Positions 1 through 6,688 are shown, numbered from the stretch's first letter. The stretch: 7,212 nucleotides of DNA from Acidobacteriaceae bacterium (GCA_003136335.1 PLEA01000700.1:1332-8543), one strand, 5' to 3'. Program-made: numbers and translations. The notes: generated by a model from the sequence alone, not told the origin.

Positions 1-672
1 GTGACCGACGGCACCGGCGGAGCTGACCACATGGGCTGCGATTACACCACCGGCGCAGCCATCGAGGTCGACGCTTCGTTCAGCAACTCGGCCCGCGTCT
101 CCGCGCTGTTTGAGGCCGAGTTGAGCGAGTGCTCGATGAACGGGAACCTCTGCGGCCTGAGCACCGGAGAAGCCTTGTCTCGTTGGTGCGCAGCGATCAT
201 CAGCAACAACGCGTTGTCGGACTTTGCCACCGCTCCGCAGTGGGCGCAGGATGGCAAGCCAGACTTCGTCGACAAGACGGACCCGACCGACCAGAACGCG
301 GACAGCACCGGGTGCGGAATGGCATTTCTCTCGTGGCTGATGAGCCTGAGCTATAGCCTGGACAAGATTGCGCCGGCAATGGTGGCGTTAGGCGATGCCG
401 GAACGCTCGCCCAGCTTTACGCCAACCTTACTCCAGACACGACTGCGAACGCGTGGCCAAAATTCCAGAGCGCGATCCAGGCCCTGCCGAATGGGGTAAC
501 CAGCGACAATCCCTTTGGCGCGGCTCAACCCGCGCAAACAGCGAGTGCGCGTGCCGCCAAGCCCCCTGCAGGAGCGGCGAAGGCAGCCGCTCCCACGGCG
601 ATTTGCCAGCCTAAGTCCAAACGATTGCTGCCGCCAAACAAGGTGCTAGACGGTTCCGCAAAGACGGCATAA
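1..672 (+). CDS. Uncharacterised cysteine-containing protein, 3' part
   Basis: The frame is open from base 1 to a TAA at 670-672, giving 223 visible residues. The first codon is GTG but has no upstream context, so the gene very probably begins before the window. I do not recognise a characterised family. Residues 1-172 look like a compact folded domain with Cys at 13, 44, 51, 63 and 105. It has a conserved-looking His-Met-Gly-Cys-Asp segment at 10-14, an acidic helix at 37-43 (E38, E40, E43) and two Trp-rich helical stretches near 60-64 and 108-116. Five cysteines suggest disulphides and an exported protein, but no signal peptide is visible because the N-terminus is missing. Residues 174-223 form an Ala/Pro/Lys-rich low-complexity tail with one more Cys (202). 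A secreted enzyme is possible, but there is no HExxH or other diagnostic catalytic motif in the visible part, so no function is assigned. It converges with rseP. Confidence 0.7.
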   Translation: MTDGTGGADHMGCDYTTGAAIEVDASFSNSARVSALFEAELSECSMNGNLCGLSTGEALSRWCAAIISNNALSDFATAPQWAQDGKPDFVDKTDPTDQNADSTGCGMAFLSWLMSLSYSLDKIAPAMVALGDAGTLAQLYANLTPDTTANAWPKFQSAIQALPNGVTSDNPFGAAQPAQTASARAAKPPAGAAKAAAPTAICQPKSKRLLPPNKVLDGSAKTA

Positions 673-678
673 ACGACA

Positions 679-709
679 AAGCCGACGGTTGAGTATCAGC
701 CGTCGGCTT
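679..709. terminator. Hairpin between convergent genes, probable bidirectional terminator
   Basis: A perfect 10-bp inverted repeat (AAGCCGACGG at 679-688, CCGTCGGCTT at 700-709) surrounds an 11-base loop. It starts 7 bases after the stop of the upstream plus-strand gene and lies 31 bases beyond the rseP stop on the minus strand. Neither side has a clean T-run: the plus strand continues GCTTGAATCTC, and the minus strand continues TGTCGTTTATG. Termination in both directions is inferred from stem strength and placement between convergent genes. Confidence 0.7.
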
Positions 710-740
710 GCTTGAATCTCAAACGCGCGAAAAACTTTTC

Positions 741-2069
741 CTACGGCAGGCGGTCGGCCAGTCCTGGGATCGTCTTCATCAAATCGTTGTAGATCACCAT
801 CACCGCGAACAGCACGAGGAATACGAAAGCGGCCTGGTAGACGCGCTCCTTGATGTTCATGCTGATGTCGCGGCGCATCAGGCCCTCGATCAGGAGGAAC
901 AGGATTACGCCGCCATCGAGGATGGGAATCGGAAGCAAGTTGAAGATGCCAAGATTCAGGCTGATGGCAGCGGTTAAGCCCATCAGCGGAGTCCAGCCCT
1001 TGCGGCGGGCCGCTTCCCCCGCGGCCTGGCCGATGCGGATCGGGCCTTCAATCGAGCGCATCGAAATCTTGCGCTGCGCCATTTTCTTGACGAGTTCAAG
1101 GATCAGCAGTGCGTTTTGCCGGTTCTCATGCAGCGATAGATTCAAGGCTGCCGCGAAAGGCAGGGTCTTCACCTTCATTTGCATGCTGCCGATGCCGATG
1201 CGATACCACTTATCATTAAGAACAGGCTGAACTGTGAATGTTTTCTGCTCGCCCTTGCGCAGCACAGTAATCGCGATCGGCTTATCTTTCGTGATTTTCA
1301 GACTCTCGATCATTGCCGCCAGCGCGGGCACCGGCTTGTCGTCCACTCTTAGGATCTGGTCACCTTCCTTCAATCCCGCCTTTTCGGCCGGCATTCCCTC
1401 GACTAGGTCCACAATGGTAACGATGCCTTCTTGCGGCGCCCAGCCCGCATATCCGATTTGATCGACACCCGTGGCCTCGGGCGTTACGGTTTTTTCAAGC
1501 GTCCGCCCGTTGCGCTCCACGGTGACATCGAGAGGTTGCCCCGGGCTCAGCGCTTCCTTCAGTGCGACCTGCTCCCAGGTGGGATTCTCCACATCATCGA
1601 TGCGCGTAATGCGGTCGCCGATCTGAAACCCGACCTTGGCCGCCGCTGTGTCCTTCAGCACCCATCCGATCACCGGCGGCTCGTCGTACACGGCTGGATA
1701 TTCGTAGTGCACCATGTAGACGGTGGTGAGCAAAATGATCGCCAGGAGGATATTCATCGTCGGCCCGGCAATTGCAATCAGGAAGCGGTGCCAGCGGGGG
1801 TGATTCATGAACTCCCGCGGATCGTCGGAGCGCTCGTCCATGGGGTTCTCGCCGCTCATCTTGACGTAGCCGCCGAGCGGGATGGCGTTGATGCGATAGT
1901 CGGTGTCGCCTTTACGGAAGCCGACAAGCCGCTTGCCGAATCCGATGGCGAATTGTTCCACCCGCACGCCCAGCCACTTGGCCACGGCATAGTGGCCGAA
2001 CTCGTGGATCAGGATCATGAAGCCCAGGACGGCAACCACCGCTACGAGTGAGGTCAAAAAATCAGACAT
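741..2069 (-). CDS. rseP: RseP-type site-2 intramembrane zinc metalloprotease
   Basis: The product is a 442-residue inner-membrane S2P protease, close to the E. coli RseP length of about 450. In the known family it cleaves anti-sigma factors such as RseA inside the membrane and clears remnant signal peptides. The first transmembrane helix carries HEFGH at 22-26 (zinc ligands H22 and H26, catalytic E23). A membrane-associated segment with NAIPLGGYVKM at 61-71 follows, then a second hydrophobic helix at about 96-118. Two PDZ-like domains lie at about 128-198 and 212-284, each with the G-x-x-x-G-D pattern. The third zinc-ligand region, N377 to LDGG at 384-387, sits in a late helix, and a final helix spans about 409-427. 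The ATG start gives the expected short N-terminus ahead of HEFGH. A GGGGAG lies upstream, but 14 bases away, so the ribosome site is weak. The gene starts 39 bases after the dxr stop and ends the cluster; no bamA follows. Confidence 0.97.
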   Translation of the reverse strand: MSDFLTSLVAVVAVLGFMILIHEFGHYAVAKWLGVRVEQFAIGFGKRLVGFRKGDTDYRINAIPLGGYVKMSGENPMDERSDDPREFMNHPRWHRFLIAIAGPTMNILLAIILLTTVYMVHYEYPAVYDEPPVIGWVLKDTAAAKVGFQIGDRITRIDDVENPTWEQVALKEALSPGQPLDVTVERNGRTLEKTVTPEATGVDQIGYAGWAPQEGIVTIVDLVEGMPAEKAGLKEGDQILRVDDKPVPALAAMIESLKITKDKPIAITVLRKGEQKTFTVQPVLNDKWYRIGIGSMQMKVKTLPFAAALNLSLHENRQNALLILELVKKMAQRKISMRSIEGPIRIGQAAGEAARRKGWTPLMGLTAAISLNLGIFNLLPIPILDGGVILFLLIEGLMRRDISMNIKERVYQAAFVFLVLFAVMVIYNDLMKTIPGLADRLP

Positions 2070-2108
2070 AATCGAGATACGCGCTCCCCAACTGTTTAGA
2101 TTCCAAAA

Positions 2109-3305
2109 CTATGCGAAAGATGTTGCCCGGGGCCGGTCAATTTTCCCTTTGTCCGCCACCCGCTGTTGAGCATATCGGCGGGCTTCGGCGTCTACTTCAA
2201 GTACTTTTGCGATCGATTCCAGCTTCCCGGAACTTGTTGCATCCAAAACCTCTTCGATAATCCTGGGAATGTCGTCGAAGTGGATACTGCCCTCCAGGAA
2301 TGCGGCTACTGCGACTTCGTCCGCAGCATTCAGCGCTACCGTTTTTGCGCCACCGGCCTCCGCTGCCTCATAGGCGAGACGGAGACAGGGGAATTTTTTC
2401 AGGTCCGGAGGGCTGAAGTCCAGATGACGCAAGTTACCCACAGGAAACCTCATATCCGATTGAATTCGCTCGGGATATGTTAGGGCGTAAAGAATCGGCA
2501 AGCGCATGTCGGTCACGGAGAATTGAGCCAGTATGCTGCCATCCACAAACTCCACCATGGAATGGATTGTGGACTGGGGATGGACAATTACTTCCACTTT
2601 TACCGGCGGCAGGTGAAACAGTCTGCAAGCTTCGATTACCTCGAACCCTTTGTTCATCAGGGTTGCGGAGTCGACGGTGATACGACGCCCCATCTTCCAG
2701 GTAGGATGGTTCAGCGCCTGCTCGACGGTGATCGAGGCAAACTCCGAGTGTGGTGTGTTAAGGAACGGCCCTCCCGAAGCGGTCAGCCAGATGCGCTCTA
2801 CTTCCTCCATGCGCCCGCCGCGCAGGCATTGATGGACGGCGTTGTGCTCGCTGTCGATGGGAAGCAGGGGTTTGCCTTGCCGGAGCGCCTCGGCGGTGAT
2901 CAACTCTCCCGCGGAGACAAGGCACTCCTTGTTGGCGAGCCCCAGGACTTTGCCCGCGCGCACCGCTTCGTACGTCGCTTCCAGCCCAGCTACTCCGACG
3001 ATAGCGCTGACCACGAAGTCCACTTCCGGATGCGTCGCGACTCGGACGGTCCCGGCCGCGCCGTGCACCACTTCGATCCCGCGCAGTCCCACATTTTGCA
3101 AACGAGACCGCAGAGTGTCCGCATCGGCCTCGGCGGCCAGCGAAATCACTCGCGGCCGCCAGCGCGAGGCTTGCTCAAATGCGGCATCGAGATTTGACCC
3201 AACGGCCAGCGTCACAATCTGAAAGCGCTCAGGGTACGACTCGGCAACGCTCAGCGTGCTGCGGCCAATCGAGCCCGTTGACCCCAGGATGGCAATTCGT
3301 TTCAT
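2109..3305 (-). CDS. dxr: 1-deoxy-D-xylulose 5-phosphate reductoisomerase
   Basis: This is the cytoplasmic enzyme of the MEP isoprenoid pathway. It converts 1-deoxy-D-xylulose 5-phosphate to 2-C-methyl-D-erythritol 4-phosphate using NADPH and a divalent metal, and in the known family it is the fosmidomycin target. The NADPH-binding loop GSTGSIG is at residues 8-14. LANKECLVSAG (123-133) carries the conserved NKE, and DSEH at 151-154 gives metal ligands D151 and E153. A third ligand, E222, follows the VDSATLMNKGFE segment (211-222), and HPQSTIHSMVEF (242-253) is the conserved substrate-side region. From the ATG at 3305 the protein is 398 residues, the same as E. coli Dxr, so I chose this start over an in-frame GTG three codons earlier. 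Neither start has a clear Shine-Dalgarno. The 88-base gap from cdsA includes a 19-base all-pyrimidine run on the mRNA (plus-strand 3375-3393) directly after the cdsA stop. No key residue is missing. Confidence 0.97.
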   Translation of the reverse strand: MKRIAILGSTGSIGRSTLSVAESYPERFQIVTLAVGSNLDAAFEQASRWRPRVISLAAEADADTLRSRLQNVGLRGIEVVHGAAGTVRVATHPEVDFVVSAIVGVAGLEATYEAVRAGKVLGLANKECLVSAGELITAEALRQGKPLLPIDSEHNAVHQCLRGGRMEEVERIWLTASGGPFLNTPHSEFASITVEQALNHPTWKMGRRITVDSATLMNKGFEVIEACRLFHLPPVKVEVIVHPQSTIHSMVEFVDGSILAQFSVTDMRLPILYALTYPERIQSDMRFPVGNLRHLDFSPPDLKKFPCLRLAYEAAEAGGAKTVALNAADEVAVAAFLEGSIHFDDIPRIIEEVLDATSSGKLESIAKVLEVDAEARRYAQQRVADKGKIDRPRATSFA

Positions 3306-3393
3306 GGTGAACACAAGCTGTCACAACCAAGCTGGCACAGAACTCTTATTTTACGCGCTTCGACCTGCATTTGTGGGAAGGAGAGGGAGAAGG

Positions 3394-4290
3394 TTACTGC
3401 ATCACGCGCCAAGCCATAGAGAACCATAATACCGGGGCGGCAAAAAGCAGAGCGTCGATGCGGTCGAACATGCCGCCATGGCCGGGAAGAATGGCGCCAG
3501 AGTCCTTTACTCCTGCGCCGCGCTTGATCAGCGACTCCACCAGATCGCCAAGTTGCGCGGCGACATTCAACGCGACTGTGAGCAGGATGACGGGTCCCAT
3601 CGCCGGCTGCTCCAGGCCGAACAGGCCGTCGCGCCGCTCGATCAGACCCACGCGCAGCAGCGCCGAGCTTAAAGGCAGAGCATAGTGAAACAGTAACCAT
3701 CCCACGCCCACGCTCGCCACGAGCGATGCCGCCGCGCCCTCCCAGGTTTTCTTCGGGCTGATGCGCGGCGACATTAAATGCCGTCCCATCGACTTGCCCA
3801 CGAAGTACGCGAAGATGTCTCCCGCCCAAACCACCAGCAGCAAATACAGCAGGTAAAACGCGCCTGCCCACTGCTGGCGAAGTTGCACCAGCATCCCCAT
3901 AGGCAGGGCGATATAAGTGAACGCGAACACGGAGGCCGCCGCTGCCGGATATCCGCTGCGCAGTTCTTGCCGCCGCATCAATATACTGAGCGCGAGAAAC
4001 GGCGCTATCGCCGCTGAAAATCCCAGGCAGTACACAAAGATCGCCGTCGACAGCAGCGGCTTGTCGTTTCCCACGTTGAACGCGAGCAGGAGAAAAAATA
4101 TTCCGACGAAAATATAAGTTGGCAGGCACAGCGGTTGCACGCCGTAAGATTCGGTCAATTTCAGGAATTCATGAATCGTGAGCAACGTGACAATGGCCGC
4201 GACTACTGCCACGACCGGAACAGGCGCCCGCAAGATCAGCGCCAGCACAATCGGAATCAGGACGACGGCGGTCGCGATGCGTTTGAGCAA
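3394..4290 (-). CDS. cdsA: Phosphatidate cytidylyltransferase (CDP-diglyceride synthase)
   Basis: This integral membrane enzyme makes CDP-diacylglycerol from phosphatidic acid and CTP, the branch point for bacterial phospholipids. The 298-residue product is highly hydrophobic, with several transmembrane segments (about 5-20, 24-38, 57-71, 84-104, 118-135, 144-164, 187-205, 230-245 and 280-294). The C-terminal family signature is complete. SPKKTWEG is at 178-185, QLGDLVESLIKR at 246-257, and KDSGAILPGHGG then MFDRID at 262-279; these fit the known CdsA pattern S-x-x-K-R-x4-K-D-x-G...P-x-H-G-G-x-x-D-R-x-D. The start appears to be TTG at 4290, read as MLKRIATAVV. The frame is open only to 4323 and contains no ATG, GTG or other TTG upstream, and the N-terminus from this TTG is typical of the family. 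No Shine-Dalgarno precedes it. A palindromic repeat fills much of the space between this gene and uppS. Confidence 0.95.
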   Translation of the reverse strand: MLKRIATAVVLIPIVLALILRAPVPVVAVVAAIVTLLTIHEFLKLTESYGVQPLCLPTYIFVGIFFLLLAFNVGNDKPLLSTAIFVYCLGFSAAIAPFLALSILMRRQELRSGYPAAAASVFAFTYIALPMGMLVQLRQQWAGAFYLLYLLLVVWAGDIFAYFVGKSMGRHLMSPRISPKKTWEGAAASLVASVGVGWLLFHYALPLSSALLRVGLIERRDGLFGLEQPAMGPVILLTVALNVAAQLGDLVESLIKRGAGVKDSGAILPGHGGMFDRIDALLFAAPVLWFSMAWRVMQ

Positions 4291-4350
4291 GGGGAGTTGG
4301 TTTGAACTGTAATAGCCGCGCGCTTACGATCTTTGCACGAACTCAAGAAT

Positions 4351-4422
4351 TTAACCACAGAGAGCACAGAGAATCACAGAGGACCGCTTTTCTCTGTCTA
4401 TCTCTGTGTCCTCGGTGGTTAA
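4351..4422. repeat. 72-base interrupted palindrome of CACAGAG units
   Basis: Both ends read TTAACCAC inward. The two 31-base arms (4351-4381, 4392-4422) pair around a 10-base loop (4382-4391). Paired blocks of 8, 3, 8 and 6 bp are separated by symmetric 1x1, 2x2 and 3x3 mismatches, so 25 of 31 positions pair. Each arm is built from CACAGAG-like units about 9-10 bases apart (4356, 4365 and 4375 in the left arm). The right arm covers the uppS TAA stop codon (4421-4419). From memory, this 'ACCACAGAGGACACAGAG' sequence recurs in intergenic spaces of many environmental bacteria and is often mis-translated as ORFs ending in LCALCG-like residues; exactly that ending appears here in a spurious minus-strand frame. 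It may be a miniature mobile repeat, an mRNA-stabilising hairpin, or both. Confidence 0.85.
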
Positions 4423-5246
4423 GATTTTGTTCCAGCGGCCAAAGGGGTTTGCCGCTGCGCGTGTCCGTCGTCGTGGTTTAGACCGCCGTAGCGGCGCTCG
4501 CGCTTCTGGTATTCCGCAATGCCTTCGAGCAGGTGCACACCGCGGAAATCCGGCCATAGCGTCGGGGTCACATAAATTTCGGCATACGCCAGTTGCCACA
4601 GCAGAAAATTACTCAACCTCATCTCTCCGGAGGTCCGTACTACCAGGTCAGGGTCGGGAAGATGCCGTGTATACAGATGCCGGGCCACCGTATCCTCGTC
4701 GATCTGCAGGTGATCGAACCCGCCGTTCTGCGCAGCCGCGTTTACGATCGAACGAAAGGCGTCTACCAGTTCGCTGCGCGCGCTGTAGTTCAGGGCCAGC
4801 GTGAGCACCATGCCCGAGTTCCGCGCCGTGGACTCGCGCGCCCAGGCCATCCGCTCCCGTACGTCGTCCGGCAGTTCGTGCTGCCGCCCGATATATTCCA
4901 GTCGAATATTGTTCTTGTTTAGCGTGGGAACTTCCGCCTTCAAATAGCGGCTCAACAAGCCCATCAGAAAGCCCACTTCACTCTGGGGACGCTTCTTCCA
5001 GTTCTCTTCGGAAAATGCATAGAGGGTGAGCGCAGGAATTCCGATGCGCGCAGCGGTTTCCACCGTCGAACGCACCGCCGCCACCCCGGCACGGTGTCCG
5101 GCCACGCGCGGCAGGTGGCGCCGCTTGGCCCAGCGCCCATTGCCGTCCATGATGATCGCGATGTGTTTAGGGAGCCGTCCCGGATCTAGATGCCGGTAAG
5201 CCTCGGTTTCCTTGCGGTCGAGTCCCGTGGGTACTTTGTCGTGCAA
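4419..5246 (-). CDS. uppS: Isoprenyl (undecaprenyl diphosphate) synthase
   Basis: This cis-prenyltransferase adds isopentenyl units to farnesyl diphosphate to make the C55 carrier used for peptidoglycan and other wall polymers. Counting from the chosen start (275 residues), HIAIIMDGNGRWAKRR lies at 28-43 with the catalytic Asp at 34. GHRAG is at 50-54, the FSEENW motif at 78-83, LNYS at 152-155, and RTSGE at 204-208 with the following RLSNFLLWQLAYAEIY at 210-225. All are diagnostic of UppS. I prefer TTG at 5246 because GAGGG sits 6 bases upstream (5253-5257). An in-frame GTG at 5273 would add nine residues but has no ribosome site. The protein runs about 19 residues past the usual RRYGGL end, with a hydrophilic tail rich in His, Gln and Asp. 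Its stop codon lies inside the palindromic repeat. It belongs to the uppS-cdsA-dxr-rseP block. Confidence 0.96.
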   Translation of the reverse strand: MHDKVPTGLDRKETEAYRHLDPGRLPKHIAIIMDGNGRWAKRRHLPRVAGHRAGVAAVRSTVETAARIGIPALTLYAFSEENWKKRPQSEVGFLMGLLSRYLKAEVPTLNKNNIRLEYIGRQHELPDDVRERMAWARESTARNSGMVLTLALNYSARSELVDAFRSIVNAAAQNGGFDHLQIDEDTVARHLYTRHLPDPDLVVRTSGEMRLSNFLLWQLAYAEIYVTPTLWPDFRGVHLLEGIAEYQKRERRYGGLNHDDGHAQRQTPLAAGTKS

Positions 5247-5252
5247 AGTGAT

Positions 5253-5257
5253 CCCTC
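5253..5257 (-). promoter_or_regulatory. Shine-Dalgarno deciding the uppS start
   Basis: GAGGG on the minus strand lies 6 bases upstream of TTG at 5246-5244. No comparable site precedes the longer GTG start at 5273. This is the main argument for the TTG start; the choice remains an inference because TTG is the rarer start codon. Confidence 0.5.
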
Positions 5258-5330
5258 GACATGAGGCTAACACAGGGGAGAAGGGCTGGCAATGCAGGGG
5301 AAGCTCGATGCCGCCGGCGCAGCGGTTTCA

Positions 5331-5813
5331 TCATTTCACCACGGGAGAACTTCCGTCCGCCGGCTTGGTTTCGTCAGCGTGAATCTTGTCGTCATCTTCC
5401 GCATAGAAAGAACGGTGTTGGGCGTCCAGATTCTTCGGGGTCATGGTGAGGACGAAGCTGTCGTCCTTTCCCTTGAAGCTTACGGTGTAGTCTCCGCGGT
5501 CGGGATTGACCATGCGTTTGGTGAACGATCCCGAATGCACGAGTTCCGCCAGCGATGTAGCGAAGTGCCCGTATTGCTTGTTGAACCGTCGCTGGGCTCG
5601 CAGTACGACTCGCATATAGGCCAAGGCGGCAGCTTCGGAATCGGAACGGGCTGGGTCGCCGGCGAACTTGGGTTGGTAGGTCTGAGGCGAAGATTGTGCC
5701 GGAGGAGGCGGGGCGGGCGAATCTTGCTGTGCGAACGTTAGCGGAACGAACGTGGCGCCCGCGGCGATTAAGAATGCGCTAAGAATGATCGACATGTACG
5801 ACGGTCTCTGCAT
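5331..5813 (-). CDS. Exported protein with pilin-head-like domain
   Basis: The function is not known. From the ATG at 5813 the product has 160 residues. It has a short basic start (R3), a hydrophobic core at about 8-24 and a likely signal-peptidase site near FAQQ (27-30). A Pro/Ala/Gln-rich linker follows at about 31-55, then a domain at about 58-145. That domain resembles the soluble head of type IV pilin-like proteins: a helix with repeated Ala then RRFNKQYGHFATSLAEL (75-91), DYTVSFKG (108-115), FVLTMTPKN (120-128), and RSFYAEDDDKI (134-144), the usual place for a '...FY.D..G.I' ending. The prepilin leader and hydrophobic pilin helix are absent, so it is more likely a soluble periplasmic relative. 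The same frame extends to ATG at 5915 (194 residues) and could also start at ATG 5795; the signal peptide favours 5813 or 5795. It lies just upstream of uppS, same strand, possibly co-transcribed. Confidence 0.75.
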   Translation of the reverse strand: MQRPSYMSIILSAFLIAAGATFVPLTFAQQDSPAPPPPAQSSPQTYQPKFAGDPARSDSEAAALAYMRVVLRAQRRFNKQYGHFATSLAELVHSGSFTKRMVNPDRGDYTVSFKGKDDSFVLTMTPKNLDAQHRSFYAEDDDKIHADETKPADGSSPVVK

Positions 5814-5958
5814 GCGAGGGCGTCCAAGGGATGATGCAAGTCGTTGGCGGGAAAAGGGCAGAAATGGCCAAGGGTTAGCGCGAAGATTCAGTGCCAAAGT
5901 AAGATTCAAGCTCATTTTTCCATGTTACTCCCGTAATTTCACTTCAGTCATGTTCTCT

Positions 5959-5986
5959 TTGCATCCTGCCGATTTATTACTATGCT
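5959..5986 (+). promoter_or_regulatory. Possible sigma-70-like promoter of the LuxR-type gene
   Basis: TTGCAT at 5959-5964 and TATGCT at 5981-5986 are separated by 16 bases and lie about 30 bases upstream of the start codon. The -10 matches 4 of 6 consensus bases and the -35 only 3 of 6, so this is a weak prediction supported mainly by position and AT-richness. Confidence 0.3.
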
Positions 5987-6008
5987 GGATTAACGAATCT
6001 AACCCTAC

Positions 6009-6013
6009 AGGGA
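6009..6013 (+). promoter_or_regulatory. Ribosome binding site of the LuxR-type gene
   Basis: AGGGA lies 5 bases upstream of the ATG at 6019. It decides the start: the reading frame is open upstream to 5752, but only this ATG has a well-placed ribosome site and gives a receiver domain of normal length. Confidence 0.7.
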
Positions 6014-6018
6014 TAACC

Positions 6019-6675
6019 ATGAAAGCAGCCGTAGCCAGAAAACCAGTAATCCGAATCGCGGTGGTGGAGAGCGACCCGTTGCGTTTTGTTGGGTTCCGCG
6101 CATTGTTCGATTCTGAGCCCGAGTTCGAACTCATCTCGGCCGGACTGCCGGAGATCAGCACGCTGCCAGCCATTGATCTCATCCTACTTGGCAACCGTAA
6201 TGGACAAAACCTGTTTGACGTGATGGCCAGTCTGAAGGCCACACGGCCGGACTTACGGATTATCGTGACCGGTTCCGGAATTGACGACGAAACCATTCTG
6301 AAAGCGATTGCGTCCGGGGCCAAAGGGTATGTCGACGAGGCTGCTGCACCCGCGGAGTTCGCGCAGGCGATTCGCATCGTGAATCAGGGATCGGTTTGGG
6401 CTCCGCGCAAGGTTTTGTCCATGTTCATTGAGCGCGTGTCCTCGGCTCCGGGCCGCATTTTTCCTGCGGGCCGCGTCACCTTCACCGACCGCGAGAAAGA
6501 AGTGCTGGAGATGCTGGTGGCCGGCCGCTCCAACAAAGAGATTGGCGCTCAGTTGGGGATCGAGGAGCGCACGGTGAAAGCGCACGTGGCAAAATTGATG
6601 CGCAAAGTCGGGGTGCAGAACCGTATCGCATTGTCGGTGCATGCCATTACGCATTCAATGGTTACGGCGAAATAA
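6019..6675 (+). CDS. NarL/LuxR-family regulator with degenerate receiver domain
   Basis: This is a 218-residue DNA-binding transcription factor of response-regulator layout. Residues 10-125 form a receiver-like fold and residues 153-208 a LuxR-type helix-turn-helix: TDREKEVLEML at 156-166, SNKEIGAQLGIEERTVKAHV at 171-190, then a KVGVQNR end at 196-202. The receiver is atypical. The beta-3 segment IDLILL ends in G58, where the phosphoacceptor Asp should be. The beta-1 acidic pair is reduced to E17-S18, and the conserved Lys after GY is E107 (GYVDEA at 103-108). T84 is retained. By knowledge of the family, such proteins cannot be phosphorylated in the normal way and may act constitutively or respond to a ligand or partner. 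No histidine kinase is adjacent. It is divergent from the exported pilin-like gene, so control of that cluster is conceivable but unproven. Confidence 0.93.
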   Translation: MKAAVARKPVIRIAVVESDPLRFVGFRALFDSEPEFELISAGLPEISTLPAIDLILLGNRNGQNLFDVMASLKATRPDLRIIVTGSGIDDETILKAIASGAKGYVDEAAAPAEFAQAIRIVNQGSVWAPRKVLSMFIERVSSAPGRIFPAGRVTFTDREKEVLEMLVAGRSNKEIGAQLGIEERTVKAHVAKLMRKVGVQNRIALSVHAITHSMVTAK

Positions 6676-6688
6676 GAGAGTTCTTAGC

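Larger units (their letters stand above)
5916..6018. promoter_or_regulatory. Divergent AT-rich intergenic region
   Basis: This stretch separates the longest possible form of the minus-strand exported protein from the plus-strand regulator, and it is visibly more AT-rich than its surroundings. It must hold the regulator promoter and is a plausible site for the promoter of the minus-strand envelope cluster, for which I see no convincing -35/-10 pair. Bases 5925-5936 include a small inverted repeat (TTAC, four bases, GTAA) overlapping a GGGAG on the minus strand. Confidence 0.45.

Noticed and set aside
741..2069. Long plus-strand frames across rseP and similar ones across dxr and uppS.
   Set aside because: They are antisense to genes with complete family motifs and show no domain of their own.
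3302..3370. A 22-codon minus-strand ORF whose TGA overlaps the dxr ATG (ATGA), resembling a leader peptide.
   Set aside because: It is the tail of a frame that is open by chance across cdsA, and its ATG is preceded only by a pyrimidine run with no ribosome site. The four-base overlap alone is weak evidence.
3302..4129. A long minus-strand frame overlapping cdsA.
   Set aside because: It is out of frame with the complete CdsA signature and its translation is Arg/Gly/Ala-rich low-complexity sequence, typical of a shadow frame in GC-rich coding DNA.
4351..4599. A minus-strand ORF ending in LCALCG.
   Set aside because: It overlaps uppS in another frame and its end is the translated palindromic repeat, a familiar source of spurious proteins.
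5264..5292. A promoter-like pair on the minus strand upstream of uppS: TTGCCA and TAGCCT 17 bases apart.
   Set aside because: The -35 is good but the -10 matches only 3 of 6 bases, and the implied start would fall at or inside the uppS ribosome site. Not strong enough to annotate.
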